The position numbers and the translations under genes were made by a program. Below the pieces are notes generated by a model. It did no database searches. It was not told the origin of the DNA and saw only the letters and a program-made list of their open reading frames with translations. Shown in pieces: positions 1 to 10,525 of a DNA stretch of 64,000 nucleotides. The DNA is from Palsa-360 sp963710315. GTDB lineage: Bacteria; Acidobacteriota; Terriglobia; Acidiferrales; UBA7541. The stretch is from the NCBI GenBank assembly GCA_963710315.1, contig CAVPZW010000006.1, positions 248,001-312,000 on the forward strand, in the 5' to 3' direction. Positions within the stretch are counted from its first letter, which is position 1; the number at the start of each line of letters is the position of its first letter.

Positions 1-1798
1 GAACGATCAAACGGGTTCGTTCCGCTTCCTGCAGAATGATTCCGAGATTTTCCCGGGCGAATTCCGGGAGTTTAGGATTCTCAAGCAAAAGGTCGGTGAA
101 ACCGACGATTCCCGCCAACGGATTGTTCACTTCATGAGCGACGCCCGACACCAACTGGCCGAGAGCGGCCATCTTTTCGGCGCGCGCCAGCTTGGTCTGC
201 AAGAGAGATGCTTCGTGGACGTCGGTCAACACAACCACCACGCTATTTGCGTCTCCGCTTTTCTCGCGCATCGAGCTGAGATGCACAACGAATCGCGTGG
301 CGCTCCCTTCTCTTCGCAGAAACGGCAGCTCCAGTCTTTGAACCGCGCCCGTATCCAGGACCGTCCGCAACGCTTCCAGAAAGATCGGCCGGTGCGAAGT
401 GTGGATCAACTGCGCCAGCGGCAGGCTTTGAAGCGCCTCCACCGAATATCCGATTTCCGCCGCGCGGTGATTCACATAGGCGATGCACCCGGAAGCGTCG
501 AGGACCAGAATAATATTTTGCGTGTGGTTCAGAATGCTCAGGTTGAAATCGCGCTCGCGCCGAAGCTCCGCTTGAGAATCCTTCTGGTCGGTGATGTCCA
601 AAATCAGCCCGCGAAATTGTTGGAGGGCTCCCTTGGCGTCACGAACCGCGTTCACATGAAGCAGGGCCTCCAGCGGGCGGCCATTTTGCCTGAGGAACTC
701 TGTTTCTCGGTTGCGCAAGATATCCGTATTTCGCAGCTCTTCCAACAGGCGGGCACGGCCCGGCAGCGGCAGAAGATCTTCAAACAAGTTCTTTGTGAGC
801 AGGTCTTCTCGGCTTGAACAGCCCAGCATCCGCACCAGAGCGTGATTCGCGTCCACGATTTGCCCGTCCGGCTGGCAAAAGAAAGCTCCCTCTTGAATGC
901 TGTCGAAGAGGTCCCGGTAGCGCGATTCGGCTTCCAATCTCTCGCGAATATTGACGAGCACGTGGATGGTGTGAGCGCCCTCCCCGTCGTCCGGAGAGAT
1001 TTTCGTGGTGGATACCAGGAAGCTTCCGTCGGCCATCAGTTCGATCCGTCCTTCGCCTCCTCCCGGCTGGTCCAAACATAGGGGGCAAAGTCCGGCGTTC
1101 TCTTCCCGCTCGATTCCAAGCACTTCGTGGATTGGGCGCCCGATCAGCTGGGATGGATGAGCCCCTAGTCGCGCGGCAAGCGGACGATTGATTCGGACGA
1201 TATTTCCTCCGGGGTCGTGAACGACAATCGAATCCGGAATGGCATCAATGATGCGAACCCATCGCTCCCGGGAATTATGCACTTGTTCAAACAGACGAGC
1301 GTGTTCAAGCAGGCCGCCAAAACTCATGCCCAGGAGCGTGAGCCGTTGCAAAAGTTGTTCGGAGATCTCCGCGGGATTTTGCCACACGGCCAGGGCTGCG
1401 CCGAGAAACTCGTCCTGGCTGAGAAACGGCACGGCAACATAAGAGGATCCAACGGAGCCCTGCATGCGTGGATCTTGCTGCGAAGACGGCCGGGAGACGA
1501 TGGCCTTGCGAAGGCGTTCCGACTGGGCGAGCGATTCCGCGGCGCCTGAGTGCAGGCTGTCTCCCGTCTTCCCCCAGATTGGCTGCCCTGCGGATTCGAG
1601 GATGCGCCAAGTCCCTAGACTAGAGGTACAGCAGCAGACATCGCTGATATCGAAAAATTCGCGAAGAGTCCTGCAGAAGAGACGCAGGAGTTCTTCCTGA
1701 TTGAAGCCGCAGGATTCAGATGTCAGACGCGCCAGTAACGTCTCAAAAGACAAGCGGCTAAGGTCCGACAATTCGTGACCACTGCTAGCGGCAGGCAC
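1..1798 (-). CDS. Multi-PAS sensor histidine kinase, 3' end outside window
   Basis: The minus strand is open without a stop from about 1850 to the window edge. The translation shows an N-terminal GAF-like region (about 1780-1340), then three PAS domains (starting near RERWVRIIDAIPDS, SRYRDLFDSIQEGAF and RDFNLSILNHTQNIILVLD), then a HisKA box with ALGQLVSGVAHEVNNPL, whose histidine is encoded at 133-135. The ATPase domain lies beyond the left edge. No transmembrane segment is seen, so it is probably a cytoplasmic sensor that autophosphorylates and passes phosphate to a response regulator. The start is uncertain: I chose GTG at 1798 because a TAA lies in frame just upstream and no ATG precedes the GAF domain. 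Confidence 0.85.
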   Translation of the reverse strand, partial: MPAASSGHELSDLSRLSFETLLARLTSESCGFNQEELLRLFCRTLREFFDISDVCCCTSSLGTWRILESAGQPIWGKTGDSLHSGAAESLAQSERLRKAIVSRPSSQQDPRMQGSVGSSYVAVPFLSQDEFLGAALAVWQNPAEISEQLLQRLTLLGMSFGGLLEHARLFEQVHNSRERWVRIIDAIPDSIVVHDPGGNIVRINRPLAARLGAHPSQLIGRPIHEVLGIEREENAGLCPLCLDQPGGGEGRIELMADGSFLVSTTKISPDDGEGAHTIHVLVNIRERLEAESRYRDLFDSIQEGAFFCQPDGQIVDANHALVRMLGCSSREDLLTKNLFEDLLPLPGRARLLEELRNTDILRNRETEFLRQNGRPLEALLHVNAVRDAKGALQQFRGLILDITDQKDSQAELRRERDFNLSILNHTQNIILVLDASGCIAYVNHRAAEIGYSVEALQSLPLAQLIHTSHRPIFLEALRTVLDTGAVQRLELPFLRREGSATRFVVHLSSMREKSGDANSVVVVLTDVHEASLLQTKLARAEKMAALGQLVSGVAHEVNNPLAGIVGFTDLLLENPKLPEFARENLGIILQEAERTRLIV

Positions 1799-2148
1799 GG
1801 GCGTTTGAAGCTCCAGAAACTTCCTGAAAGATTTGGGCCAAACGTTTCCTAATTATGGGTTTATTTACAATTCAGTCAATAAAAGTTCCGGGTCTCAATG
1901 TCGCGTTGGTTACTTGTGCGCCAAGATGTATCGCAAATTGAGACGCACGGGCTCCAGTCGCCGGTGAGAGTGAGACAATTGGCAAAGTTGGATCGCAACA
2001 CGCCCGGCCCTACGCAACAACCGCAAGCCTTCTGATTGCAATAGTTTGCCCGGATATTAACCCAACTCACCGGAAATTTCGTGAAAACCAGCGGACTGGT
2101 AAGGTTCGTGCATAAGTAGCAGTGCTGTAAATCTTCTTGAGGTGAAAT
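1799..2148. other. Intergenic region between divergent kinase and TonB-like genes
   Basis: About 350 bases with no supported gene. It must hold the promoters of the leftward kinase and the rightward TonB-like gene. AT-rich stretches occur at 1845-1890. A 64-codon cysteine-containing reading frame on the minus strand (1876-2070) has no ribosome site or recognisable domain and was not called. Confidence 0.5.
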
Positions 2149-2511
2149 ATGTCACGACTAAATCGAGTTTGGTTCTTATTTGCAGCCATTGCTTTTTCAG
2201 TGGCAAGTATTACGCTCTTGCCAGTCAGGTCCTTCTCACAGAACGGAGCTACCGGCGACGTAAAAGAAGCTAGCGGCCGTAAGGTGAAAACCTCGGTGAA
2301 GCCAGCCTATCCGGACGTTGCCCGCCAAATGCACATCACGGGCACGGTGCGACTGGAAGCAACCGTAGCGGCGGACGGCAAAGTGCGCGATGCGCGCGTC
2401 CTCGGGGGAAGCCCCATGCTGGCCCAGGAAGCTACCAACGCCGTAAAGAAATGGAAATACGAAGAAGCCCCAAAAGAGACGCTTGAGATTGTTGAAGTCG
2501 TCTACCAGTAA
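2149..2511 (+). CDS. Small secreted TonB C-terminal-domain protein
   Basis: 120 residues: a signal peptide or N-terminal anchor (residues 1-32), then a TonB C-terminal fold (about 40-120) with the hallmark segments KPAYPDVARQMHITGTVRLE and AVKKWKYE. Full TonB proteins are longer and carry a proline-rich spacer, which is absent here. It may therefore be a minimal energy transducer, or a periplasmic protein that borrowed the fold, as is common in this kind of genome. The start is supported by GAGGTG about 5 bases upstream of ATG. It precedes the chemotaxis genes by 60 bases but has no obvious functional link to them. Confidence 0.75.
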   Translation: MSRLNRVWFLFAAIAFSVASITLLPVRSFSQNGATGDVKEASGRKVKTSVKPAYPDVARQMHITGTVRLEATVAADGKVRDARVLGGSPMLAQEATNAVKKWKYEEAPKETLEIVEVVYQ

Positions 2512-2571
2512 TCCGCCACGCCGGCGCGAGGTACGTGGAGAACGATCGAAAGAATTGAGAGGCTATAGCAC

Positions 2572-4577
2572 ATGACCATCAGCAGGAAGCTATATACCGG
2601 CTTTGGCTCGATCCTGGGAATTCTCGTACTACTGTTCGTGGTCAGCTTTTCGGCTAGCCATATCGAACACACGGCGAGAAATACGGCAGCCGACGCGCTC
2701 CAGAGCATTCAAAACATCGAACGAATCCGCTTCCAAGTGATGCAGGAAGGCCTCGACCTGCGCAACTACTTGTTGAGTGGCGATCCTCGAATGGAGTCGG
2801 CTAAAGCGAGCGATGACAAGACGCTTGAAGCTACTCTGCGCGAGGCACAGAACAAGACAAGTGACGAACAACTCCGCAATCTCTTTTCGTCGATCGAATC
2901 CAATCAGCAAAGCTGGCAAAGTGAATTTGCAGACCCTCTGATTGCCAAACGCCATCAAGTCAACGCCGGCCAGACCACGGTGTCCGATTTGCAGATCATT
3001 TATTTACAGCGCTCAACGAACAATTGGATTGAAAAAAGCGTGTCGGCCATGGATGAGACCGAGCGTGGGATCCAGAAAGCATTGGACAAGTCGGAAGAGT
3101 CGGCCAACACCTCGGCGACTGTCAGCACAGTAGTTTTGAGTTTGGGGACAATCCTTGGCGCCATCATCGGCATATTTGTAGCGTATCGAACTTCGTTGTC
3201 CATCACGCAACCCCTGAATGAGCTGATCGCCGTCACCAAGGAAGTCGCGGAAACCGGCGATCTCGACCAGAGCATCGATGTACACCGGGACGATGAGATC
3301 GGCTCACTGGCAAACCATTATCGCAACATGATGCTTCATCTGAAAGAAATGGCCAGCGCTTCCTCGGCAATCGCCGAAGGCCAGCTGAACGTCTCCGTGC
3401 GTCCGCGGTCGTCGCGCGACACCATGGCCAATGCCTTCCTGCGGATGATCGAGGGACTGCGCGACCTGGCCACGAAGATTCGGGACAGCGCGACAGGCGT
3501 CGCGAGTGGATCGAGCCAGATGGCCGGAGCGTCAAACGAATCCGCCAAGGTGAGCGTGGAGGCGGCCAGGGCCATCGATGAAGTTACCAGCACCATGCAC
3601 GAGATGAGCATCAACGTGCAGAACGTCGTGAAGAGCACGCAGATGCAATCGTCCAGCGTCGGCCGAAACTTCCGCTTCCATCGACCAGATGGTCACCTCC
3701 ATCCAAAGCGTGGCGGACACGGCGGAAGTGCTTGCTTGAGATTTGCCAACGCTCGAGGGAAGAGGTCCATCAGGCATCGAAACGATGGACAAAGCCACCG
3801 ACGGGCTAACGCGCACAAGCTCCGCCATCCGCTCCTCGGCAGAAATCATCGACGTGCTCGGGCCGCGCGCGGATGAAATCGGAAAAATCATCGAGGTAAT
3901 CGACGATCTCGCCGAACAGACCAACTTGCTGGCGCTCAATGCCGCGATCGAAGCCGCCGAGCAGGTGAACACGGCCTTGGCTTCGCCGTTGTGGCCGAGG
4001 AAGTCCGCAAGCTGGCCGAAAAATCCACGCAGTCCACAAAGGAAATATCCGACCTGATTCAAGGAATTCAAAAGGAAGCGCGCGAAGCCGTGGAGAACAT
4101 GGAAAAGAGCACCACCATGGTGCAGCAAGGCCTGGAACTGGGCGCCGAGCTGAATGTGGCGCTGACCAAGATTTCCAACGTGGTCTCCGAAGTCTACAAG
4201 TACGCACAGCAAATCGGCGGCGCAACCAAGGAACAGTCCGCGGGATCGACTCAGATTGCAAAGCTACCTCGCGGCTCACGGAAATCACGCAGGAAATCAA
4301 TTCCACGATTGAAGAGCAGGCTTCCGGCGTGCAATCGGTGGTTCGGGCAATGGAAAAGATGCGCGAAGTGGTCCAGCAATCCACGTCCAGTTCTTCGCAA
4401 TTGGCGGCCATGGCGAAACAGACGTCCAAACTTTCGCACAGGCTGATCGAGGTGGCGGACCTGTTCGTTCTCGAAGACCAGGCTCAAGTACGGTCCAAGG
4501 GAAAAGCGGCCAAGAGGCCCACTCTTGAGGAAGAATCCGATTATGCCGATATGGAAACAGAACTGGCGCGAGTCTGA
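2572..4577 (+). CDS. Methyl-accepting chemotaxis protein (several frameshifts)
   Basis: Inner-membrane receptor of the downstream Che cluster. It has TM1 (residues about 10-30), a helical periplasmic sensor, TM2 (about 183-205), a HAMP domain (about 206-260) and a cytoplasmic signalling domain. The conserved hairpin EIIEVIDDLAEQTNLLALNA-type segment (residues near 3890-3960 in DNA) and the following VVAEEVRKLAEKS are clear. The open frame is broken at about 3660 (extra C), 3735 (extra T), 3772 (missing G), 3960 (missing base) and 4260 (missing A). After each break the correct protein continues in another frame, so these look like sequence errors in an intact gene of about 668 codons. Confidence 0.85.
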
Positions 4578-4580
4578 AAC

Positions 4581-5091
4581 TTGAGCAAACCACTAGACAA
4601 ACAGTTGCAGATCGTCGGGCTGCGGATCGGCCGCGAAACACTCGGGTTGCCCATTTCCCTGGTGCGTGAAATCGTGCGCGTTCCGGAAATCACGCAGGTA
4701 CCGAACGCACCGGATCATATCGAAGGCGTCATCAATCTGCGCGGCAAGATTATTGCGGTCGTTGACCTGAGCAAGCGTTTCGGCGAGCCGGCCATCGAAC
4801 GCAATTCCAAGAGCCGCATCGTGGTTGTGGAATTGGAAGATCGCCTGGTGGGATTGCTGGTGAATTCCGCCTCCGAAGTGTTGAGAATTTCGCCGTCCGA
4901 AATTGAGCCTCCGCAAAATGTTTTCCCCAATGAAGACATGAGCTATGTGACAGGGGTTGCCAAATTGCAAGACCGGCTGATGATTATTCTGGATCTGAGC
5001 CGAATTTTCGGCCATCGAATTGCGGCGATTGAACGAAGTCGCGGAACTGGCCGGCGCTTCGATGAGCTCGGGACCGTCCCGGCTCGGTTAA
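4581..5091 (+). CDS. cheW: Chemotaxis coupling protein CheW
   Basis: Scaffold that couples the receptor to CheA. The CheW SH3-like fold covers residues 8-150, with typical segments such as LPISLVREIVRVPEITQVPN, GVINLRGKIIAVVDLSKRFG and YVTGVAKLQDRLMIILDLS. The start is TTG, 3 bases after the MCP stop. As written the frame runs to 5138, but the tail beyond about 5000 looks wrong. With one base removed near 5000 the reading becomes ELRRLNEVAELAGASMSSG and stops at TAA 5089-5091, giving 169 residues, the usual CheW length. I therefore place the true end at 5091. Confidence 0.85.
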
Positions 5092-5123
5092 TTGGAGATC
5101 CGCGTTGCGAAAGCGAGAGACCA

Positions 5124-6039
5124 ATGTCCACACCATGATACTCCAGCCAATTCCCCGACAGACGCGGAACTCAAGCTCCTGCAAACCCTGGTTTACCAGG
5201 AATGCGGAATGTTCTTCGATGAACGCCGCATGCATTTTCTGCGCGACCGGGTGCAAAGGCGGCTGAAAGTCTGCCAACTCGATTCCTTCTACAGTTACTA
5301 CCGCCTGTTCACCAGCCGCGAAGGCAAAGACGGAACTCACCGCGCTGCTGGAAAACCTGACGGTCAACGAAACAAGTTTCTTTCGAGCCAAGCCCCAGCT
5401 TGAACTGTTTCAGAAAAGCGATTCTGGAGGAGGTGCTGAACCGCAAACAGCGAAGTCGCGATTGGAGTTTGCGCGTCTGGAGCGCGGGCTGCTCGACCGG
5501 GCAGGAGCCCTACTCCCTGGCCATGCTCATCTGCGACGCCCTGGCCTATTACTATCTTCGAAATCCCCTGCCCATGGAGATGCCGCTCTCCAAAGCCGAT
5601 GATCCCGCCGCCGTGGAAAGTGGAGGTTCTGGCCTAGCGACATGAGCTATTCCGGCCTTGCTGACGGCACAGCAAGGAATCTACAGCGATGCGCATATGG
5701 AGGCCGTGGATTACACCTCGCGCTTGCGTTACTTCGACAAGCTCGGGCGACCGATATGCCGTCAAGCCGGCGCTAAAGAGCCTCGTTCAGTTCGATTTCC
5801 ACAACTTGAAGACGGAATTCCTGCCGCGCCGCAACGACATTGTTTTCTGCCGCAACGTGATGATCTATTTCGACGAACCCGAGCAAAAGCGCCTGATCGA
5901 CAAATTCCATCATTGCATGAATCCCGGGGGATATCTGTTCGTGGGGCACGCGGAAAGCCTGTTCGGCTTGAGCACCAAGTTCCGCATGATCCACTTGAAT
6001 AACGCGACCGCGTACCAGCGGCTCGAGGCGGGCGAATGA
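5124..6039 (+). CDS. cheR: Chemotaxis methyltransferase CheR (frameshifted)
   Basis: SAM-dependent glutamate methyltransferase acting on the MCP. An N-terminal helical domain (LVYQECGMFFDERRMHFLRD) is followed by the Rossmann methyltransferase domain with RVWSAGCSTGQEPYSLAM (SAM site), DIVFCRNVMIYFD and the C-terminal FVGHAESLFGL. The protein is spread over three frames. Extra single bases are inferred near 5135, 5325, 5415, 5590, 5633, 5655 and 5750, most inside short homopolymers. The stop overlaps the cheA start by four bases (ATGA), so the pair is translationally coupled. The start ATG at 5124 is preceded by GAGAG. Confidence 0.82.
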
Positions 6040-8129
6040 ACTTTTTTTCCGACGATCGCGCCGCGGAACTTCTCGAAATATTTTTCGAGAGCGCGCAGGA
6101 TATCCTGCAGGAGTTGAACGAAGCGGGCATCCTGCTGGAAACCGATCCGGCGGATTCCAATGCCTTGGCGCGTGTCCGGCGGGCCATGCACACGCTCAAG
6201 GGCGACGCCGCCGTTTGCGGATTTCGGCAGCTCAGCGAACTGGCGCACGACATTGAAGGATTGCTGACTCCCGCGCTGGTCATCGAGCGGGGTGAAGTGG
6301 TAGCCGAGATCGTCCTTTCCGCCGCGGACAGCTTTCATGCCATGCTTGGCGCCCATCGCGGCAATTTGCAGCCACCCGACATTACCGAACTGCGCGCGCA
6401 CATTCGCTCGCTTGCGGAGAGCCCCAAAGCCGCGTCTAAATCTCAGCCATCGCATTCCCAGCATGAGTGGACCTCCAAAGATAGGCTGCGCATCACGGAC
6501 GCACTGCGCGGCGATACGCCAATTTATCAATTGACCTTGGGCATTGACGCCACGCTGCAAATGCCCGCGGCCTCGCTACAGCTGGTTGGCGCGGCGCTGG
6601 AAAGATGCGGCACGATCGTGGCGCAGTCTCCCGCCAGCGGCACTCCGGTGCAGACATTGCATGTGGTTCATGCAGCTCTTTCGAGCACGCATTCGCCGGA
6701 TTGGATTCGCGCACGTTGCCAGGTTCCAAGCATCGTGTCGGACATTTCCATTCAACTTTTGAAACTCACCGAGGAAGTACCTCGCGATGCCCTTCAAGTT
6801 CTGCTGGAGGCCGAAGCGTCCGCGGAATCCATGGCCGCGCTCAATCCTGAAACTGGCCACGCCGACTCGCACCCGGAAGGAGCGCCAGGGGTTACCGGCG
6901 TAACCGGAGGGATGCTCGGTTCCACGGAAGCCTGGCTTCGCGTGGAGACAGGGCGAATTGACAGTGTCATGAATCTGATCGGCGAATTGATCATCGGGAA
7001 ATCGATGCTGCACCGGGTGATCAATGAGTTCGACCAGAGATTTCCCAAGGATGCGTTGCGCAATCGCATGGGCGACGTGCTGTCGTTTCAGTCGCGAGTG
7101 CTCGGCGAACTTCAAAAATCGGTGATGAAGATACGAATGGTGCCGGTCGAGCAACTCTTCCGCCGCCTGCCGCGCATTGTTCGAGATGTGGCCAAGGCAC
7201 GCAAAAAGGAAATCGCAATCGAAATGGCTGGGCAGAACACGGACATGGATAAGAGCGTGCTCGACGCGCTTGCCGAGCCGATGGCGCACCTGGTGCGCAA
7301 TGCCGCGGACCACGGCATCGAGACGCCGGAAGAGCGCCTGGCACTCGGAAAGTCCGCCCGCGGGACGATCCATTTGGACGCCTACCATCAGGGGAATCAA
7401 GTGGTGATCGAAGTTTCCGACGACGGCCGCGGAATCAACCACGAAAAACTATTGAGGAAGGCGGCGGAAGCCGGAATCGTTTCTCAGGAAGAAATCAATT
7501 CGATGCCGCACGAGGAAATCCTCAAGCTGATTTTCCATCCGGGTCTGACCACTGCCGAGGAAGTCACGGAAATCTCTGGACGCGGCGTGGGAATGGATGT
7601 CGTAAAGACGGTGATGGATCGCTTGAAGGGCAGAGTCGCGGTGCAAAGCGAGCCGGGTCGTGGGACAACTTTTCACCTCATCGCGCCGCTGACTCTGGCA
7701 AGCATCCAGGCGCTCATGTTCCGCGTGGAGAAACAACATTACGCCGTGCCGCTGGACTCGGTGATTGAGATTGCGCGAACGACGGACGCAGAGATTCACA
7801 AAATCGACGGCCATGAAGTGATTCGCTTGCGCGACCAGGTCTTGAGCGTTGTGCGACTCGATCAGCTCATTGCCTGCACAATTACCACGCACAAGACGCG
7901 GCACTTTGTAGTGACGATCGGCGCGGGAAGCCACCGCTTCGGACTGATCGTGGACAGCTTGGTGGGCGAGGAAGAATTAGTCATCAAGGCGTTCGAGGAC
8001 CGCCTGGTGGCCTCCGAACTGGTGAGTGGCGCGTCCATCCTGGGCGATGGAACCGTGGTGCTGATCCTGAACGTCCCCGCGGTGGTCTCTCACTTAAGCC
8101 ACAAGCGAATCCTCAAGGTGGCAGTATGA
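6036..8129 (+). CDS. cheA: Chemotaxis histidine kinase CheA
   Basis: 697 residues, intact. P1 Hpt domain with phospho-accepting H52 in MHTLKGDAAVCGF; a probable P2 region (about 150-270); P3 dimerisation domain; P4 ATPase with N box HLVRNAADHGIE, G1 DDGRGIN and G2 GRGVGMDVV; and a C-terminal CheW-like P5 domain (about 545-695). It phosphorylates CheY and CheB in the receptor array. It overlaps both neighbours by four bases (ATGA), consistent with one transcript from the MCP through CheX. Confidence 0.95.
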   Translation: MNFFSDDRAAELLEIFFESAQDILQELNEAGILLETDPADSNALARVRRAMHTLKGDAAVCGFRQLSELAHDIEGLLTPALVIERGEVVAEIVLSAADSFHAMLGAHRGNLQPPDITELRAHIRSLAESPKAASKSQPSHSQHEWTSKDRLRITDALRGDTPIYQLTLGIDATLQMPAASLQLVGAALERCGTIVAQSPASGTPVQTLHVVHAALSSTHSPDWIRARCQVPSIVSDISIQLLKLTEEVPRDALQVLLEAEASAESMAALNPETGHADSHPEGAPGVTGVTGGMLGSTEAWLRVETGRIDSVMNLIGELIIGKSMLHRVINEFDQRFPKDALRNRMGDVLSFQSRVLGELQKSVMKIRMVPVEQLFRRLPRIVRDVAKARKKEIAIEMAGQNTDMDKSVLDALAEPMAHLVRNAADHGIETPEERLALGKSARGTIHLDAYHQGNQVVIEVSDDGRGINHEKLLRKAAEAGIVSQEEINSMPHEEILKLIFHPGLTTAEEVTEISGRGVGMDVVKTVMDRLKGRVAVQSEPGRGTTFHLIAPLTLASIQALMFRVEKQHYAVPLDSVIEIARTTDAEIHKIDGHEVIRLRDQVLSVVRLDQLIACTITTHKTRHFVVTIGAGSHRFGLIVDSLVGEEELVIKAFEDRLVASELVSGASILGDGTVVLILNVPAVVSHLSHKRILKVAV

Positions 8130-9235
8130 GGAGCCCGGTCCGAGTGCTGGTGGTGGACGATTCCGCATTGATGCGGAAATTGATCCCACAATTGTTGCAG
8201 GGCGACCCTTCCATCGAGGTGGTGGGAACCGCCATGGACGGCCTGCTGGGGCTCAAAAAAATCGGAGAATTGCGTCCCGATGTGGTGACACTGGATTTGG
8301 ATATGCCGAGGATGGACGGGATCGACATGCTTCGCGAGATCGTCCGCGGATATTCCATTCCCGTGATTGTGGTGAGCAGCCATACCTCCAAGGGCGCGTA
8401 TTCCGCCTTGAATGCGCTCAGCCACGGCGCTTTTGATTTTGTCGCCAAACCGATAGACGCTTCCAAGGGCGGGCTGGAGCAAATTGCCAGAGAGCTCGCC
8501 GTTAAAATCAAAGTCGCGGCAATCTCCGGTCCGCCCAAGCAGACGTTCGATTTGCCACCGCATGCACCGCATGCGCAAAAGCCGCTCACTACCGAGAGCC
8601 GGCCTGCGCGCACCATCGCCATCGGCATATCAACTGGTGGGCCGAATGCACTGCATTACGTTTGTTCGGAGCTTCCCTCCGACTTCGCCGGTTGTTTGCT
8701 CATCGTGCAACACATGCCCGAGGGATTTACCGGAATGTTCGCGCAGAGGTTGAACGATGTCTCCGCGATTCACGTCTCGGAGGCAATGTCCGGCGACCTT
8801 CTGCGGCCCGGCCGTGCCTTTGTGTGCCCGGGGAACCGCCATATGAAAATACGGCGCACCCCGCAGGGACTCACGATAGCGCTTGTGGATCAGGCGCCAG
8901 TAAACGGCCATCGGCCATCGGTGGACGTGCTGTTTCGTTCCGTCGCAAAGGAACTTGGCAAGGAGAGCGCGGCGGTGATCATGACGGGAATGGGCGACGA
9001 CGGCGCCGACGCCATGCAGGAAGTGCAAGCGGCGGGTGGCGTGACCATCGCTCAAAGCTTGGAAACCTGCGTGGTGGACAGCATGCCGCGCGCGGCAATC
9101 GAAGCCGGCTACGCCGCCCGCATCGTGCCGCTTGAAAATATTCCCAGTGTTTTACACGTCTTGTGTCAGGACGACGGCTCAAACCCTCGTGCCTTCACGG
9201 CGGATCTCGAAACGATTCGTGGAGACCGCCGATGA
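8126..9235 (+). CDS. cheB: Protein-glutamate methylesterase CheB
   Basis: 369 residues. An N-terminal receiver domain (1-120) carries VVDDSALMRK and phospho-acceptor D57 (TLDLDMPRMDG). It is linked to the methylesterase domain (about 160-355), with nucleophile S169 in GISTGGPNAL, the histidine of QHMPEGFTGMFAQRL and the aspartate of MTGMGDDGADAM. It removes methyl groups from the MCP in opposition to CheR. The cheA stop and cheB start overlap as ATGA. Confidence 0.95.
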   Translation: MRSPVRVLVVDDSALMRKLIPQLLQGDPSIEVVGTAMDGLLGLKKIGELRPDVVTLDLDMPRMDGIDMLREIVRGYSIPVIVVSSHTSKGAYSALNALSHGAFDFVAKPIDASKGGLEQIARELAVKIKVAAISGPPKQTFDLPPHAPHAQKPLTTESRPARTIAIGISTGGPNALHYVCSELPSDFAGCLLIVQHMPEGFTGMFAQRLNDVSAIHVSEAMSGDLLRPGRAFVCPGNRHMKIRRTPQGLTIALVDQAPVNGHRPSVDVLFRSVAKELGKESAAVIMTGMGDDGADAMQEVQAAGGVTIAQSLETCVVDSMPRAAIEAGYAARIVPLENIPSVLHVLCQDDGSNPRAFTADLETIRGDRR

Positions 9236-9262
9236 GAGAATTTGTGAGAGGAGAACGTCATC

Positions 9263-9697
9263 ATGGAATTTAAGCCTCTAACTTCCGGGGACAAACCGAA
9301 GATCCGCTTTCTTGTGGTGGACGATTCGGTCTTCGCGCGCAAAAACATCTGCAAAATGGTGGAAGCCTTCGGGGGAGAAATCGCCGGCGAAGCGGGTGAC
9401 GGCGTCGCGGCCATCTCCCAATATAACGACACCCACCCGGACGTCGTATTGATGGACATCACCATGCCCAAGATGGAGGGCATCGAGGCGGTCGAGCATA
9501 TCGTCCGCGATCACCCGAAAGCGTGCATCGTCATGGTTTCCTCCGTGGGATACCAGGACAACATTCTTTCCGCCCTGCAGAAGGGCGCCCGGCACTTTGT
9601 GCAGAAACCCGTGAAGCCGGAAGCGTTCTACGAAATCATCCGTTACGTGTTGAGCGAAAATTCCGAGCCAGCGCAAACTAAGCCGGCGGAGGTTTAG
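9263..9697 (+). CDS. cheY: CheY-type single-domain response regulator
   Basis: 144 residues consisting of one receiver domain. Visible features are the acidic pair in FLVVDDSVFARKN, phospho-acceptor aspartate in VVLMDITMPKMEG, the Thr/Ser position in IVMVSSVGYQDN and the lysine in QKPVKPEAF. There is no output domain, so it probably acts by protein-protein contact at the motor or another target. The start follows GGAGAACGTC. It lies 27 bases after cheB and 2 bases before the CheX-like gene. Confidence 0.92.
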   Translation: MEFKPLTSGDKPKIRFLVVDDSVFARKNICKMVEAFGGEIAGEAGDGVAAISQYNDTHPDVVLMDITMPKMEGIEAVEHIVRDHPKACIVMVSSVGYQDNILSALQKGARHFVQKPVKPEAFYEIIRYVLSENSEPAQTKPAEV

Positions 9698-9699
9698 TC

Positions 9700-10211
9700 A
9701 TGAAATTGGATCTCATTCAGCCATTCATCAATTCGCTGGACGCTGTCATCTCTGAAATCATGCGCTGCTCCGCTCGGATTGCGGACGTCACCATGGAAGA
9801 GGGCAGTTACAAGCGGACTGGAGTTGCGGCTCTGGTCCTGCTCAGTGGAGATATCCAGGGACGCATCATTCTGGACATGGATCAGCCGCCGCCAGCCAGG
9901 CGGCTTCCGACCTTGCCGGAATCTCCGGGCACCCGCCACAGAAGAAACCGCGCGCGAGATCATTTGTGAGCTCACCAACATGGTGATCGGCAATTCCGTG
10001 ACGCAATTAAACGATCGTGGATTCAAGTTCAAAGTGCATCCGCCCGAACTTTTCTTAACAGACGCGGCGTCGCGCGTGACGGCGGACAGCGAGGCGGTCT
10101 TGCTGCGTTTTGAGTTGCCCAAAGGCGCCGTGTACTTAAACATCGCCGTTCACGACAACTCGCACGCCCTGGTCGAAGCGCAATCTTCAATATCTCTTCG
10201 TCGATTTGTAA
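9700..10211 (+). CDS. cheX: CheX-type CheY phosphatase (frameshifted)
   Basis: N-terminal helix MKLDLIQPFINSLDAVISEI, then AALVLLSGDIQGRIILDMD, and in another frame the CheX/FliY-type active helix with EIICELTNMVIGNSVT (E and N being the catalytic pair in this family), ending near EAVLLRFELPKGAVYLNIAV. It dephosphorylates CheY-P; no cheZ is present, so this is probably the signal-termination enzyme. The frame changes between about 9895 and 9950. The true C terminus is unclear; TAA at 10209-10211 is my best guess. Confidence 0.7.
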
Positions 10212-10280
10212 CTATTTCACCGAGTTATGCAGGCTGCGGCATCGCGCGGCCACTTCCATTCCCACATGCGAATATAGACC

Positions 10281-10413
10281 GCTGCGGAAAAAATCCCCCA
10301 CCAATTTTGTCATTCCGAGCGAAGCGAGGAATCTCTTTCTTTTCTCATGCTCAAACCGCGGAGAGATTCCTCGCTTCGCTCGGAATGACAAAATAGGCTG
10401 GCTTTTCCGCAGC
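10281..10413. repeat. Dispersed palindromic repeat, family A copy 1
   Basis: Two nested inverted repeats. Outer arms are GCTGCGGAAAA (10281-10291) and its complement (10403-10413). Inner arms, about 34 bases each, span 10304-10395 and begin ATTTTGTCATTCCGAGCG. The element can form a long cruciform or RNA hairpin. Related copies occur at 13421, 17259 and 19713, always between genes. Confidence 0.9.
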
Positions 10414-10525
10414 TTGCGTAATTGGGAGGACAGATTCAACCCTTCCCTCTTATATTCCAACTTTTGCAAACCATGAAAATCGCTTGGCTCCGAACGATAG
10501 GGAGAGTCGGCTTATGCTGGCGACT

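Noticed and set aside
1876..2070. Cysteine-containing 64-codon frame on the minus strand upstream of the sensor kinase
   Set aside because: No ribosome site, no recognised domain, and it occupies the expected divergent promoter region.
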